A stretch of DNA of 64,000 nucleotides from contig NZ_QVID01000003.1 in the NCBI RefSeq assembly GCF_003413745.1, positions 1-64,000 of the forward strand, written 5' to 3'. The notes beneath the pieces were generated by a model, which was given only the letters and a program-made list of their open reading frames with translations, did no database searches and had not been told where the DNA came from. This DNA comes from Marixanthomonas ophiurae (GTDB taxonomy: Bacteria > Bacteroidota > Bacteroidia > Flavobacteriales > Flavobacteriaceae). The position numbers and the translations under genes were made by a program. Of the stretch, positions 7,523 through 16,369 are shown in pieces (within the stretch, counting starts at the first letter, position 1; the number at the start of each line of letters is the position of its first letter).

Positions 7523-9076
7523 CTAAAAAGGCACCTCATTATCATCATCGGGCGGTAGGTCGTTGTTCATGGAGCTACCAAAAGCTTCATCTGCAGAAGG
7601 CAGACTATCGGTTCTAAAGGTATCGTCATTGGCGGCATCGTTCATACGGGAATGGATTTCACTTGGGATGTCAAAACGCTCTAAGTTTTCGAAACGTCCT
7701 AAATGCCCCACAAAACGCAAGCGTATTTCGTCCAGACCACCATTACGGTGTTTGGCCACAATAAATTCTCCTTGTCCTTGCGTTGGTGTACGCTCCTCAT
7801 CGTCCCATTCATCAATTTTGTAGTATTCGGGACGGTAAATAAACGATACAATATCGGCATCTTGCTCAATCGCACCAGATTCACGAAGGTCAGAAAGTAA
7901 CGGTCGTTTGCTTCCGCCACGCGTTTCCACCGCACGTGATAATTGTGATAAGGCAATTACCGGAACATTTAGTTCTTTTGCTAATGCTTTTAGGTTTCGG
8001 GAAATAGTCGAAATTTCTTGTTCCCGGTTTCCGCCGTTTTTGTTTCCTCCTGCTGTCATTAATTGTAGGTAATCGACCATAATCAATTTTATGCCGTGTT
8101 GTGAGGATAAGCGTCTAGCTTTCGCCCGTAAATCGAAAATGGAAAGCGATGGTGTATCATCAATAAATAAAGGCGCTTTTTCCAGCCCTTTTACTTTCAC
8201 GTTTAACTGTTCCCACTCGTGTTTTTCTAAGTTTCCGGTACGTAGTTTTTCGGAGCTTAATTGCGTTTCCGAAGAAATCAATCGCGTGATTAACTGTACC
8301 GAGGACATTTCCAAAGAAAAGAATGCCACTGGAATATTATGATCTACCGCAATATTTCGCGCCATAGACAAGGTCAAGGCCGTTTTACCCATACCTGGAC
8401 GCGCGGCAATAATGATTAAATCACTGGGTTGCCAACCGGAGGTTAGTTTATCAATATCTTCAAAACCGGAAGGAATACCAGATAGACCTTCTCTATTGGC
8501 AATTTCTTCAATTTTTTTCTTCGCTTGAATTACTAATTGCTGCGCTGTTTCCGAAGAACGTTTTATGTTTCCTTGGGTAATTTCGTATAATTTGGATTCG
8601 GCCGTGTCCAACAAATCAAAAACATCGGTAGTTTCGTCATACGAATCTTCAATGATTTCATTTGAAATTTTAATCAAACTCCGTTGAATGAATTTCTGAA
8701 GAATGATACGCGCATGAAACTCAATATGTGCCGAAGATGACACTTTTTGGGTCAATTGAACCAAGTAAAATTCGCCTCCCGCAACTTCGAGCGTTGCGTC
8801 CTTTTTTAATTGGGACGAAACGGTTAATAAGTCTACCGGTTCACTGTTTTCAAAGAGTGTATGAATGGCTTCAAAGATGTGTTTGTGGGCATCTTTATAA
8901 AACACATCGGCGTGTAAAATATCAATCACCTCATCGACACCTTTTTTATCGATCATCATCGCTCCAAGTACAACTTGTTCTAAATCAATAGCTTGCGGAG
9001 GCAATTTCCCCTTTTCCAACGAAATTACTTGGGAAGACTTCGTTTTATATTGATTTTGCTGTTGTACTTTTTCCAT
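7523..9076 (-). CDS. dnaB: Replicative DNA helicase DnaB
   Basis: Hexameric 5'-3' helicase that unwinds the chromosome at the replication fork. The N-terminal helical domain (about 24-130, LPPQAIDLEQVVLGAMMID) is followed by the RecA-like motor, with Walker A ARPGMGKT (225-232), Walker B-like IKLIMVDYLQLM and the conserved SQLSRAVETR and DLRESGAIEQDAD motifs. There is an acidic low-complexity tail. At 517 residues the length is normal and no intein is present. It is monocistronic on the minus strand, with the accA terminator just upstream. Confidence 0.97.
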   Translation of the reverse strand: MEKVQQQNQYKTKSSQVISLEKGKLPPQAIDLEQVVLGAMMIDKKGVDEVIDILHADVFYKDAHKHIFEAIHTLFENSEPVDLLTVSSQLKKDATLEVAGGEFYLVQLTQKVSSSAHIEFHARIILQKFIQRSLIKISNEIIEDSYDETTDVFDLLDTAESKLYEITQGNIKRSSETAQQLVIQAKKKIEEIANREGLSGIPSGFEDIDKLTSGWQPSDLIIIAARPGMGKTALTLSMARNIAVDHNIPVAFFSLEMSSVQLITRLISSETQLSSEKLRTGNLEKHEWEQLNVKVKGLEKAPLFIDDTPSLSIFDLRAKARRLSSQHGIKLIMVDYLQLMTAGGNKNGGNREQEISTISRNLKALAKELNVPVIALSQLSRAVETRGGSKRPLLSDLRESGAIEQDADIVSFIYRPEYYKIDEWDDEERTPTQGQGEFIVAKHRNGGLDEIRLRFVGHLGRFENLERFDIPSEIHSRMNDAANDDTFRTDSLPSADEAFGSSMNNDLPPDDDNEVPF

Positions 9077-9187
9077 AAGGCGAATGTAAAGAAAATGTTA
9101 ACTGAAACAGGCGTATTAAAAGTTTCGATGTTAACCAGTCGTCAACATTTGAACTGTTGATAACTTAAAATTATTGTTAATAAGGTA

Positions 9188-9214
9188 CAAAAAAAACCGA
9201 AGACGAACCTCCGG
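9188..9214 (-). terminator. accA terminator
   Basis: In minus-strand sense, stem CCGGAG, loop GTTCGT and stem CTTCGG are followed by eight T. It lies about 30 nt after the accA stop codon. Confidence 0.75.
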
Positions 9215-9242
9215 ATTTTTGAAAGGGTTGCTATAATTGAAG

Positions 9243-10196
9243 TTAGCCTTTAAAGACTCCCATCTCGGAATATTTTTCCATTCTAAGATTAACCAAATCG
9301 GTTGGTGATAAGATTTTTAATTCATCATATACTTTTGAAATGGTCTTAGAGACGGTAGAAAAAGTTTTTTCTCGATCGCTATGCGCTCCGCCTAGTGGTT
9401 CTTTAATAATAGTATCGATTACTTTTAATCTTTTAGCATCCTTTGCTGTTAGGTTTAATGCCTCGGCAGCTTGTTCTTTGTGATCCCAACTTCTCCATAA
9501 TATAGAAGAGCAGTTTTCGGGTGAAATTACAGAATACCATGAGTTTTCGAGCATCATAACCCGATCACCAACACCTATTCCTAAAGCTCCACCACTGGCT
9601 CCTTCTCCAATCACAATTACTATAATTGGCACTTTAAGGCGAGTCATTTCCATAATATTACGAGCAATGGCTTCCCCTTGTCCGCGTTCTTCAGCTTCTA
9701 ATCCTGGATAGGCTCCTGGCGTATCGATAAACGTAACTACCGGAAGACCAAATTTTTCGGCAGATTTCATTAAGCGCAAGGCTTTACGATATCCTTCAGG
9801 ACTTGCCATCCCAAAATTACGGTATTGTCGCGTTTTGGTGTTATACCCTTTTTGTTGCCCAATAAACATATAGCTTTGATCGCCAATTTTACCAAGACCG
9901 CCTACCATGGCTTTATCGTCTTTAAAGTTACGATCGCCGTGAAGTTCTAAAAAAGAATCCCCACAAATGGATTTAACATAATCCATAGTATAGGGACGAT
10001 TGGGGTGACGAGACAACTGAACACGTTGCCACGGAGTTAAGTTTTTATATACTTCCTTCTTGGTTTCCTTTAATTTTTTCTCAATCTGCTTACAGGTATT
10101 GGTAACATCTACTTCGCTGTCAGTTCCAATTTGGCAAGCTTTCTCGTACTGTTCCTGTAAATCCTTTATAGGTAATTCAAATTCAAGATATTCCAT
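9243..10196 (-). CDS. accA: Acetyl-CoA carboxylase carboxyltransferase subunit alpha
   Basis: Transfers the carboxyl group from biotin-BCCP to acetyl-CoA, the first step of fatty acid synthesis; it works in a complex with AccD. The 317-residue protein shows the crotonase-like carboxyltransferase core with DTPGAYPG, the oxyanion-hole glycine run [10 protein letters not shown] and [11 protein letters not shown]. The N-terminal helical region contains [18 protein letters not shown], typical for AccA. A TATCTTTG element (plus 10231-10238) lies upstream but has no clear -33. It has its own terminator. Confidence 0.97.
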   Translation of the reverse strand: MEYLEFELPIKDLQEQYEKACQIGTDSEVDVTNTCKQIEKKLKETKKEVYKNLTPWQRVQLSRHPNRPYTMDYVKSICGDSFLELHGDRNFKDDKAMVGGLGKIGDQSYMFIGQQKGYNTKTRQYRNFGMASPEGYRKALRLMKSAEKFGLPVVTFIDTPGAYPGLEAEERGQGEAIARNIMEMTRLKVPIIVIVIGEGASGGALGIGVGDRVMMLENSWYSVISPENCSSILWRSWDHKEQAAEALNLTAKDAKRLKVIDTIIKEPLGGAHSDREKTFSTVSKTISKVYDELKILSPTDLVNLRMEKYSEMGVFKG

Positions 10197-10249
10197 AGTA
10201 TCTTTAGATTGTAGTTTTTTGCTTAGCTCACAAAGATAAAATTTTGTTT

Positions 10250-11152
10250 CTAGGTATTAGGCAATCCTCTTTTTTTTCTTTGCAATCTATTTTTAATTAT
10301 TCCGTTTGCGATAACTGTTACTATAATAATGACAGCTCCATAATAGAACTCTGTATTCATATGTTCTGAATCGCCTAAAATAAGCAATGCCAAGATAATT
10401 CCGTATACAGGCTCTAGGTTTACCGTCAGCATTACAGTATAAGGACTTATCCATTTCATTACGTGTACCGAAGCCAAAAAGGCATATGCGGTGCAAACTG
10501 AGGCTAAAAGCAGTAGTAAAAGCCAATCGTTTGTTGAGAGTTGAAATAATTCTGATGTAATTTTTCCCTGAAAAGCTAAATAGGCCGTAATACATAATCC
10601 TCCGAAAAACAATTCGTATAATGAAATAACCGAAGCTTTATGTTTTACTACCAATGCCCCATTAATAATGGTAAATACAGCTCCTAAGAATGATGAAGCT
10701 AGGGCTAGGCCAATTCCCCAGATATAATCAGTTTCTACATTAAATATTAGATATAAACCACCGATTACTATAAGTCCGAAGAACACTTCGTACCCGATTA
10801 TTTTTCTTCTGTAGAAAAGCGGCTCCAATAGGGATGCAAAAAAAGCTCCTGTGGACATAATTGCCAACGTAACTGAAACATTCGATTCTTTTATAGCTCC
10901 AAAAAAACACAACCAATGCAGCGCAATAATAAAGCCGGCAAGAAAAAAGCGTGAAAGGGTTTTACCTGAAAAGCGTAGTTTTTCTTTCTTAAGTAGAACA
11001 AACAACAAAATAAACCCTGAAGCCAATAACATTCTAAACCAAACCAACGGAATGGCATCGATGGAAATTAAAGCTCCCAGCACCGCTGTAAAACCCCAAA
11101 TAAAAATAATCCCGTGTAAATGGAGGTAGTTGAGTAATTTAGCGTTTGGCAT
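10250..11152 (-). CDS. EamA/DMT-superfamily transporter
   Basis: Inner-membrane protein of 300 residues with ten predicted helices in two five-helix EamA repeats (about 10-135 and 150-285), the normal size for a drug/metabolite transporter. Conserved features include [11 protein letters not shown] at helix 1 and [15 protein letters not shown] in the second repeat. The substrate cannot be read from sequence; amino acids or metabolites are typical. Its start overlaps the end of the LptF/G-family gene by 14 nt, so the two are probably co-transcribed with tgt. Confidence 0.85.
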   Translation of the reverse strand: MPNAKLLNYLHLHGIIFIWGFTAVLGALISIDAIPLVWFRMLLASGFILLFVLLKKEKLRFSGKTLSRFFLAGFIIALHWLCFFGAIKESNVSVTLAIMSTGAFFASLLEPLFYRRKIIGYEVFFGLIVIGGLYLIFNVETDYIWGIGLALASSFLGAVFTIINGALVVKHKASVISLYELFFGGLCITAYLAFQGKITSELFQLSTNDWLLLLLLASVCTAYAFLASVHVMKWISPYTVMLTVNLEPVYGIILALLILGDSEHMNTEFYYGAVIIIVTVIANGIIKNRLQRKKRGLPNT

Positions 11153-12218
11153 TTCTAAGAAGGTAAATAGCTAAGATACCAAATACAAAATTAGGAAACC
11201 ACGTAGCTATAAAAGGTGAAAAAGTACTTTGCTCAGCCATCGTCCCAAATATCTTATCGAAAAAGATAAAGGTCATACCAATACCAATACCAATGGCAAG
11301 GTTGACCCCCATTCCACCACGGCGTTTTACCGATGATACTGCAACTGCAATAATGGTTAAGATATATGCAGAAACTGGTAAACTCCAGCGTTTATAGCGT
11401 ACCACTTCGTACCTATTTATGTAAGAGGAACCTTTTGCTTTTTCCCGTTGTATAAAGTCGTTAAGTTCTGTGAAATTTAGTGTTTCTGCAATATATTCTA
11501 CTGGTGTTAAATCTTCCATTTCAAAGGAAAACGTTGTGTCTAGCTTTGTTTCTTTCAAAAGTTGGTCATTGTTTTGACCTACAATTCGTTTTTTATAGTT
11601 GTAGAGTGTGTAAGAGCTATCTTTTTCATTATACTTTATACTACTTGCTGAAATTTTGTACTTCATTTCATTATCCTCGAAATGCTCTAAGGTAAAGTTA
11701 TTTCCTCTTTTTTCCTTTACATTAAAGTAGCTTACGTAAATATAATCGTTATCATTTATTTGTCTAAACACATTAGATTGTGCCCTATCTTGAGTTCCTT
11801 TCTTAAGGTATTTGTACTTAAACTCATTAAATCCTTTACTGGCCATGGGCGCTAAATACATACCTAACACCAAAGCGCCAATACAAACAATTGTAGCTCC
11901 AATCATATAAGGGCGCAAAAAACGATAATAGGAAACCCCACTACTTAAAAAAGCAATGATCTCTGTGTTATTTGCTAATTTTGATGTAAACCAAATTACC
12001 GACAAAAACAAAAACAAGGGAAACAACAAGTTTGCAAAATAAATGGTAAAGTCTAAATAATACTTTGCTATTTCGATAAAAGGCACCTCATTTTCGAGCA
12101 TTTTATCAATCTTTTCAGCAAGATTGACTGTTATCCCGATAGGAATAAATAAAAGAAGCAACAGTAAAAATGTTCCTAAGTATCGCTTCAGAATATATTT
12201 ATCGAGTATACTTAACAT
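11139..12218 (-). CDS. LptF/LptG-family LPS export permease
   Basis: One of the two transmembrane permeases of the Lpt machine that moves lipopolysaccharide from the inner to the outer membrane. The 359-residue protein has the family layout: membrane helices at the N-terminus (LDKYILKRYLGTFLLLLLLF and two more to about 125), a periplasmic beta-jellyroll (about 130-265) and three C-terminal helices. I cannot decide between LptF and LptG from this sequence alone. Its ATG overlaps the tgt stop codon by one base (TAATG), implying translational coupling. Confidence 0.9.
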   Translation of the reverse strand: MLSILDKYILKRYLGTFLLLLLLFIPIGITVNLAEKIDKMLENEVPFIEIAKYYLDFTIYFANLLFPLFLFLSVIWFTSKLANNTEIIAFLSSGVSYYRFLRPYMIGATIVCIGALVLGMYLAPMASKGFNEFKYKYLKKGTQDRAQSNVFRQINDNDYIYVSYFNVKEKRGNNFTLEHFEDNEMKYKISASSIKYNEKDSSYTLYNYKKRIVGQNNDQLLKETKLDTTFSFEMEDLTPVEYIAETLNFTELNDFIQREKAKGSSYINRYEVVRYKRWSLPVSAYILTIIAVAVSSVKRRGGMGVNLAIGIGIGMTFIFFDKIFGTMAEQSTFSPFIATWFPNFVFGILAIYLLRNAKR

Positions 12219-13348
12219 TAAAGGCGTTTATCCATTTGTTTAACCATCTTATTTTTCCAAGAAGTGAAATCTCCGGCTAAGATATGCTTTCTCGCTTCAC
12301 GAACCAACCATAAATAAAAACCGAGATTATGGATGGTTGCAATTTGCATACCCAAAAGTTCTTTTACCTTAAATAGGTGGCGAACATACGCCTTGCTATA
12401 GGCAGTATCTACCCACGTAATATCCATATCGTCAATGGGTGAAAAATCGTCTTCCCACTTTTTGTTTTTAATGTTAATTGAGCCATGTGCCGTAAAAAGC
12501 ATACCGTTACGACCATTTCTAGTAGGCATTACACAATCAAACATATCAATCCCTAAAGCAATATTCTCTAATAAATTAATAGGTGTTCCTACTCCCATTA
12601 AGTAACGAGGTTTATCTTCAGGAAGTATATCGGTGACCACTTCGGTCATAGCATACATCTCTTCCGCTGGTTCCCCCACAGACAAACCACCAATTGCATT
12701 TCCTGCTGCTCCTACAGATGCTATGTACTCTGCAGATTGTTTCCTGAGATCTTTGTATGTGCTTCCTTGAACAATGGGAAAAAATGTTTGGTTGTAATCA
12801 TATTTTAAAGGTGTCTTCTCTAAATGCGAAATACATCGATCTAGCCAACGATGCGTCATATGCATAGAGCGTTTGGCATATTTATAATCACAAGGATACG
12901 GTGTACATTCATCAAAGGCCATGATAATGTCGGCTCCAATAGTTCGTTGGATTTCCATCACGTTTTCAGGTGTAAAAAAATGCATGCTACCGTCAATATG
13001 CGACTTAAACTTAACACCTTCTTCTTTAATTTTTCTATTTGCTGAAAGGGAATACACTTGATATCCGCCACTATCGGTCAAGATATTTCGGTCCCAATTC
13101 ATAAATTTATGAATACCCCCCGCTTTTTCAAGTATATCAGTCTGTGGACGTAAGTATAAATGATAGGTGTTTCCTAAAATAATATCAGGGTTTATATCTT
13201 GTGAAAGCTCACGTTGGTGTACACCTTTAACTGTTCCAACGGTGCCTACTGGCATAAAAATTGGCGTTTCAACGGGGCCGTGATCCAGTGTTATAGTCCC
13301 AGCGCGGGCTTGGCTTTCGGGATCGGTTTTTTCTAAATTAAATTGCAT
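12218..13348 (-). CDS. tgt: Queuine tRNA-ribosyltransferase (TGT) lacking the zinc cysteines
   Basis: Exchanges guanine 34 for preQ1 in tRNAs with GUN anticodons. The TIM-barrel motifs are intact: DSGGYQVYS (D92), MAFDECTPYP (D146) and FDCVMPTRNGRNG (D271, nucleophile position), plus GGLSVGEP. The CxCxxC zinc site that normally precedes YSRAYLRHL is missing: residues 305-318 read IDDMDITWVDTAYS, with D/T/D where the cysteines would be. The fourth ligand position, H340, is retained. I believe other Bacteroidota TGTs look the same. Length (376) is normal. It is first in a tgt-lptF/G-eamA operon, and a TATCTTTG (plus 13390-13397) lies upstream. Confidence 0.93.
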   Translation of the reverse strand: MQFNLEKTDPESQARAGTITLDHGPVETPIFMPVGTVGTVKGVHQRELSQDINPDIILGNTYHLYLRPQTDILEKAGGIHKFMNWDRNILTDSGGYQVYSLSANRKIKEEGVKFKSHIDGSMHFFTPENVMEIQRTIGADIIMAFDECTPYPCDYKYAKRSMHMTHRWLDRCISHLEKTPLKYDYNQTFFPIVQGSTYKDLRKQSAEYIASVGAAGNAIGGLSVGEPAEEMYAMTEVVTDILPEDKPRYLMGVGTPINLLENIALGIDMFDCVMPTRNGRNGMLFTAHGSINIKNKKWEDDFSPIDDMDITWVDTAYSKAYVRHLFKVKELLGMQIATIHNLGFYLWLVREARKHILAGDFTSWKNKMVKQMDKRL

Positions 13349-13516
13349 GTAAGGTTTTTCTGAAATATGCCAGAATTGGCAAACAGCTGCAAAGATAATA
13401 GGATTTGTTTAGATACATAGCCTCCCTTTTTCGGAAAAGAAAATTTTAGAAAATAATTAAAAAACTGTAACCTTAATAACTTCCATTAAATCGTTGATAA
13501 CTGCCCTAATTTAGTT

Positions 13517-13546
13517 TTGCCTAGCTCTAAGAATACTGTATTTTTG
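13517..13546 (+). promoter_or_regulatory. Transketolase promoter
   Basis: TTG (13517-13519), a 19-nt spacer and TATTTTTG (13539-13546). This placement decides the gene start: the upstream TTG is part of the promoter, and the ATG at 13571 is the first usable start. Confidence 0.7.
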
Positions 13547-13570
13547 ATTCTGAAAAACAAAACAACACAA

Positions 13571-14416
13571 ATGGCAGATTTACAACACCTTGAGGATTTA
13601 GTAGTTCAAGTTCGCAGGGATATTTTAAGGCAAGTACACGCAGTAAATTCGGGGCATCCAGGTGGTTCTTTAGGCTGTACTGAATTTTTCGTCGCTTTGT
13701 ATCAAGAATTAATGGAACGCAAAGATGACTTCAATATGGACGGAATTGGGGAAGACCTTTTCTTTCTATCAAACGGTCATATTTCACCGGTTTTTTATAG
13801 TGTTTTAGCGCGTTCGGGATATTTTCCTGTAGAAGAATTAAAAACCTTCAGACATATTGATTCTCGCTTACAAGGGCATCCAACTACTCATGAAGGTTTA
13901 CCAGGAATACGTGTAGCTTCAGGATCGTTAGGACAAGGAATTTCCGTATCTATCGGCGCTGCGGAAGCAAAAAAATTAAATAAGGACAACCACATAGTCT
14001 ACACCCTTTGTGGCGACGGCGAATTACAAGAAGGCCAAAATTGGGAAGCCATTATGTACGCTGCCGGAAACAAAGTGGACAATCTAATTGTTTCTATTGA
14101 TTTAAACGGTCAACAAATTGACGGTGCAACTCAAAATGTACTTCCGTTAGGAAACGTAAAAGAAAAATTTGAAGCATTTGGCTGGGACGTTCTAGAAATT
14201 AAAGAAGGAAACAACCTTTCTGCTGTACTTGAAGGAATGAAAAAAGCCAAAGCAAAAACTGGAAACGGAAAACCTGTCTGTGTGTTGTTGCACACTGTAA
14301 TGGGGAACGGTGTTGATTTTATGATGCACACGCATGCTTGGCACGGAAAAGCTCCAAATGACGAGCAATTAGAAAAAGCATTATCACAGAACCCGGAAAC
14401 GCTGGGTGATTATTAA
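13571..14416 (+). CDS. Transketolase, N-terminal (thiamine-diphosphate-binding) subunit
   Basis: Forms a two-gene transketolase with the next gene and transfers two-carbon ketol units in the pentose phosphate pathway. This 281-residue half holds the TPP-binding domain: GHPGGSLG near the N-terminus and the TPP motif GDGELQEGQNWEAIMYA with downstream N. The start at 13571 (MADLQHLEDLV) is chosen over an in-frame TTG at 13517, which lies in the promoter. The partner starts 17 nt downstream. Split transketolases are normal in this group rather than a broken gene. Confidence 0.95.
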   Translation: MADLQHLEDLVVQVRRDILRQVHAVNSGHPGGSLGCTEFFVALYQELMERKDDFNMDGIGEDLFFLSNGHISPVFYSVLARSGYFPVEELKTFRHIDSRLQGHPTTHEGLPGIRVASGSLGQGISVSIGAAEAKKLNKDNHIVYTLCGDGELQEGQNWEAIMYAAGNKVDNLIVSIDLNGQQIDGATQNVLPLGNVKEKFEAFGWDVLEIKEGNNLSAVLEGMKKAKAKTGNGKPVCVLLHTVMGNGVDFMMHTHAWHGKAPNDEQLEKALSQNPETLGDY

Positions 14417-14433
14417 TTCTGAAAAGTAATACA

Positions 14434-15387
14434 ATGAAAAAATATACAGACAGCGGAAAAAAAGATACAAGATCCGGTTTTGGCGCAGGATTAACAGAAC
14501 TTGGAAAAACCAATGAAAATGTAGTCGCACTATGTGCAGACTTGACCGGTTCTCTAAAAATGGATGAATTTAAAGAAAACCATCCAGAACGCTTTTATCA
14601 AGTTGGAATTGCCGAAGCAAACATGATGGGTATGGCAGCCGGGATGACCATTGGTGGAAAAATACCTTTTACAGGTACTTTTGCTAACTTCTCTACAGGT
14701 CGCGTGTACGATCAAATACGCCAAAGTATTGCTTATAGTGGTAAAAACGTAAAAATATGTGCCTCTCACGCTGGTGTTACCTTAGGTGAAGATGGAGCAA
14801 CACATCAAATTCTTGAAGATTTAGGGTTGATGAAAATGCTTCCAGGAATGACCGTAATCAATACATGTGACTACAACCAAACGAAAGCTGCAACCTTGGC
14901 CGTAGCGGAACACCAAGGACCTATGTATCTTCGTTTTGGAAGACCAAAAGTAGCAAACTTCACTCCTGAAAATCAGAATTTTGAGATTGGTAAAGCTGTT
15001 CATTTACAAGAAGGAACCGATGTAACTTTAGTAGCAACGGGTCATTTGGTGTGGGAAGCACTCCAAGCTGCCGAAAAATTACATGAAGAAGGCATTAGTG
15101 CCGAAGTAATTAACATACACACAATTAAGCCTTTGGACAATAAAGCGATACTTGATAGCGTTGTTAAAACAGGGTGCATTGTTACCGCAGAAGAACACAA
15201 CTATTTAGGTGGTCTTGGTGAGAGTGTTTCCCGAGTATTAGCCAAAAATGCCCCAACTCCACAAGAGTTTGTGGCGACGCAAGATACCTTTGGAGAATCT
15301 GGAACGCCTGAGCAATTAATGGAAAAATATGGTTTAAATGCCAATGCCATTATAAAAGCTGCAAAGAAAGTGATCTCGCGTAAATAA
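14434..15387 (+). CDS. Transketolase, C-terminal (pyrimidine-binding) subunit
   Basis: This 317-residue second half of the split transketolase contains the pyrimidine-binding domain (GIAEANMMGMAAGM, with the catalytic Glu that activates thiamine; TFANFSTGRVYDQIRQS) and the C-terminal transketolase domain (VTLVATGHLVWEALQAA, HTIKPLD, VTAEEHNYLGGLGE). It also resembles the DXPS/E1-beta family, but its pairing with the upstream N-terminal half makes transketolase the best call. A strong bidirectional terminator follows. Confidence 0.95.
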   Translation: MKKYTDSGKKDTRSGFGAGLTELGKTNENVVALCADLTGSLKMDEFKENHPERFYQVGIAEANMMGMAAGMTIGGKIPFTGTFANFSTGRVYDQIRQSIAYSGKNVKICASHAGVTLGEDGATHQILEDLGLMKMLPGMTVINTCDYNQTKAATLAVAEHQGPMYLRFGRPKVANFTPENQNFEIGKAVHLQEGTDVTLVATGHLVWEALQAAEKLHEEGISAEVINIHTIKPLDNKAILDSVVKTGCIVTAEEHNYLGGLGESVSRVLAKNAPTPQEFVATQDTFGESGTPEQLMEKYGLNANAIIKAAKKVISRK

Positions 15388-15431
15388 TCTTTTTTTGCTC
15401 CAGTCTGTTGATAGCAGACTTCGATCAAAAA

Positions 15432-15464
15432 AGAAAGCCCCGCAATATAATTGCGGGGCTTTCT
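15432..15464. terminator. Bidirectional terminator between transketolase and a small minus-strand gene
   Basis: A perfect 15-bp stem, AGAAAGCCCCGCAAT/ATTGCGGGGCTTTCT, with loop ATA. It lies between the converging transketolase and the 50-residue gene at 15480-15632 and can serve both. Confidence 0.85.
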
Positions 15465-15479
15465 CATTTTAAATTGTTT

Positions 15480-15632
15480 TTATGCAGTATCACGAGGTTG
15501 ATGCTGCTCTTTCCGTTGTTTAACTTGATGATTTATCTCTTTCCCATCAGCCTCTTCTCCTTTTTTATTTATGGCTTGCTCTTCTATGCTTTGTTTCTGT
15601 TTTTCTGAATTATTTTTCTTATCATTTTCCAT
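15480..15632 (-). CDS. Small hydrophilic 50-residue protein
   Basis: A 50-codon reading frame from ATG (15632) to TAA. The product begins MENDKKNNSEKQKQSIEEQA and ends QHQPRDTA; it is almost entirely Lys, Glu, Gln, Asn and Asp with no hydrophobic core, so it is probably disordered. I do not recognise a family. It is bounded downstream by the hairpin at 15432-15464 and is divergent from the DUF2383 gene 170 nt away, which hints at a shared stress-related setting. The coding call rests on the intact frame, composition and terminator only. Confidence 0.55.
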   Translation of the reverse strand: MENDKKNNSEKQKQSIEEQAINKKGEEADGKEINHQVKQRKEQHQPRDTA

Positions 15633-15802
15633 AACTGTACAATTTTTATTCACTTAAATATAATCAGTAATCTGCTGAAATCAAAATAATTATAATTCAT
15701 TAACACCCTTTGTTAAAGCATTCTCAATTGGCAAAATACTAAGAAATTTCTTCTAAAATAGATTGTACTTTTATTATATAATTTCAAAAAAAAGAGAACA
15801 CT

Positions 15803-16288
15803 ATGAAAACCACAAGAGAACAAGCAAAGGAAACAGTACATAAAGATTTAGTGAATAACCTACAGGGACTACTGAAGAAAAATTATGATGCAGAAAAAGG
15901 ATTTACTAAAGCTATGGAAGATGCAAAGGATAGTAATTTAAAGCGTTTTCTAGGACAACAAGCTCGACAACGCAATAAATTCGCCACAAAATTAGATAAT
16001 GAAATACGTTCTTTAAATGAAAAGCCTACTGAAGATGGAAGTACTACAGGAGATTTACATCGAACTTGGATTGATATAAAAACTGCATTTACTGGAAAAG
16101 ATGATGAAGCAGTTTTGGAAGAATGTATTCGAGGTGAAAAAGCGAGTATGGAAGAATATGAAGAAACGCTAAATGAAAACCGTTTTCCACCAAAGTTACA
16201 AACCGTCTTAAATAACCAACTATCTGAAATTAAAGGTACAGTAGCAAAAGTGAAAAACCTTGAAGATCTTGCTGAGAATATGAATTAA
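15803..16288 (+). CDS. DUF2383 (PA2169-type) four-helix-bundle protein
   Basis: 161 residues matching the PA2169/DUF2383 family, a ferritin-like helical bundle of unknown function often induced by stress. Family signatures visible are LLKKNYDAEKGFTKAMEDA, the central Arg/Gln helix LGQQARQRNKFATKL, GDLHRTWIDIKTAFTGKDD and EECIRGEKASMEEYEETL. It is wholly soluble with no signal peptide. Divergent from the small hydrophilic gene and ended by its own terminator. The role in stress is family knowledge, not seen here. Confidence 0.8.
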   Translation: MKTTREQAKETVHKDLVNNLQGLLKKNYDAEKGFTKAMEDAKDSNLKRFLGQQARQRNKFATKLDNEIRSLNEKPTEDGSTTGDLHRTWIDIKTAFTGKDDEAVLEECIRGEKASMEEYEETLNENRFPPKLQTVLNNQLSEIKGTVAKVKNLEDLAENMN

Positions 16289-16315
16289 TGAAAAAGGAAG
16301 ATGAATAGCAAGAAG

Positions 16316-16347
16316 AAACCCTGAAGTACCTCCACTTCAGGGTTTTT
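16316..16347. terminator. Terminator after DUF2383 gene (bidirectional)
   Basis: AAACCCTGAAGT (16316-16327) pairs with ACTTCAGGGTTT (16334-16345). T/A runs on both sides allow it to end both the DUF2383 gene and the convergent MBL-rhodanese gene. Confidence 0.85.
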
Positions 16348-16369
16348 ATTATTTCATTTTTGACCGTAC

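Noticed and set aside
13517-13570. Longer transketolase N-terminal start at a TTG
   Set aside because: The TTG is the -33 element of a well-spaced promoter, and the 18 extra residues are not part of the family. The ATG at 13571 is preferred.
13571-15387. Transketolase as a frameshifted single gene
   Set aside because: Each half has its own start, stop and intact motifs, and the two-gene form is normal in Bacteroidota.
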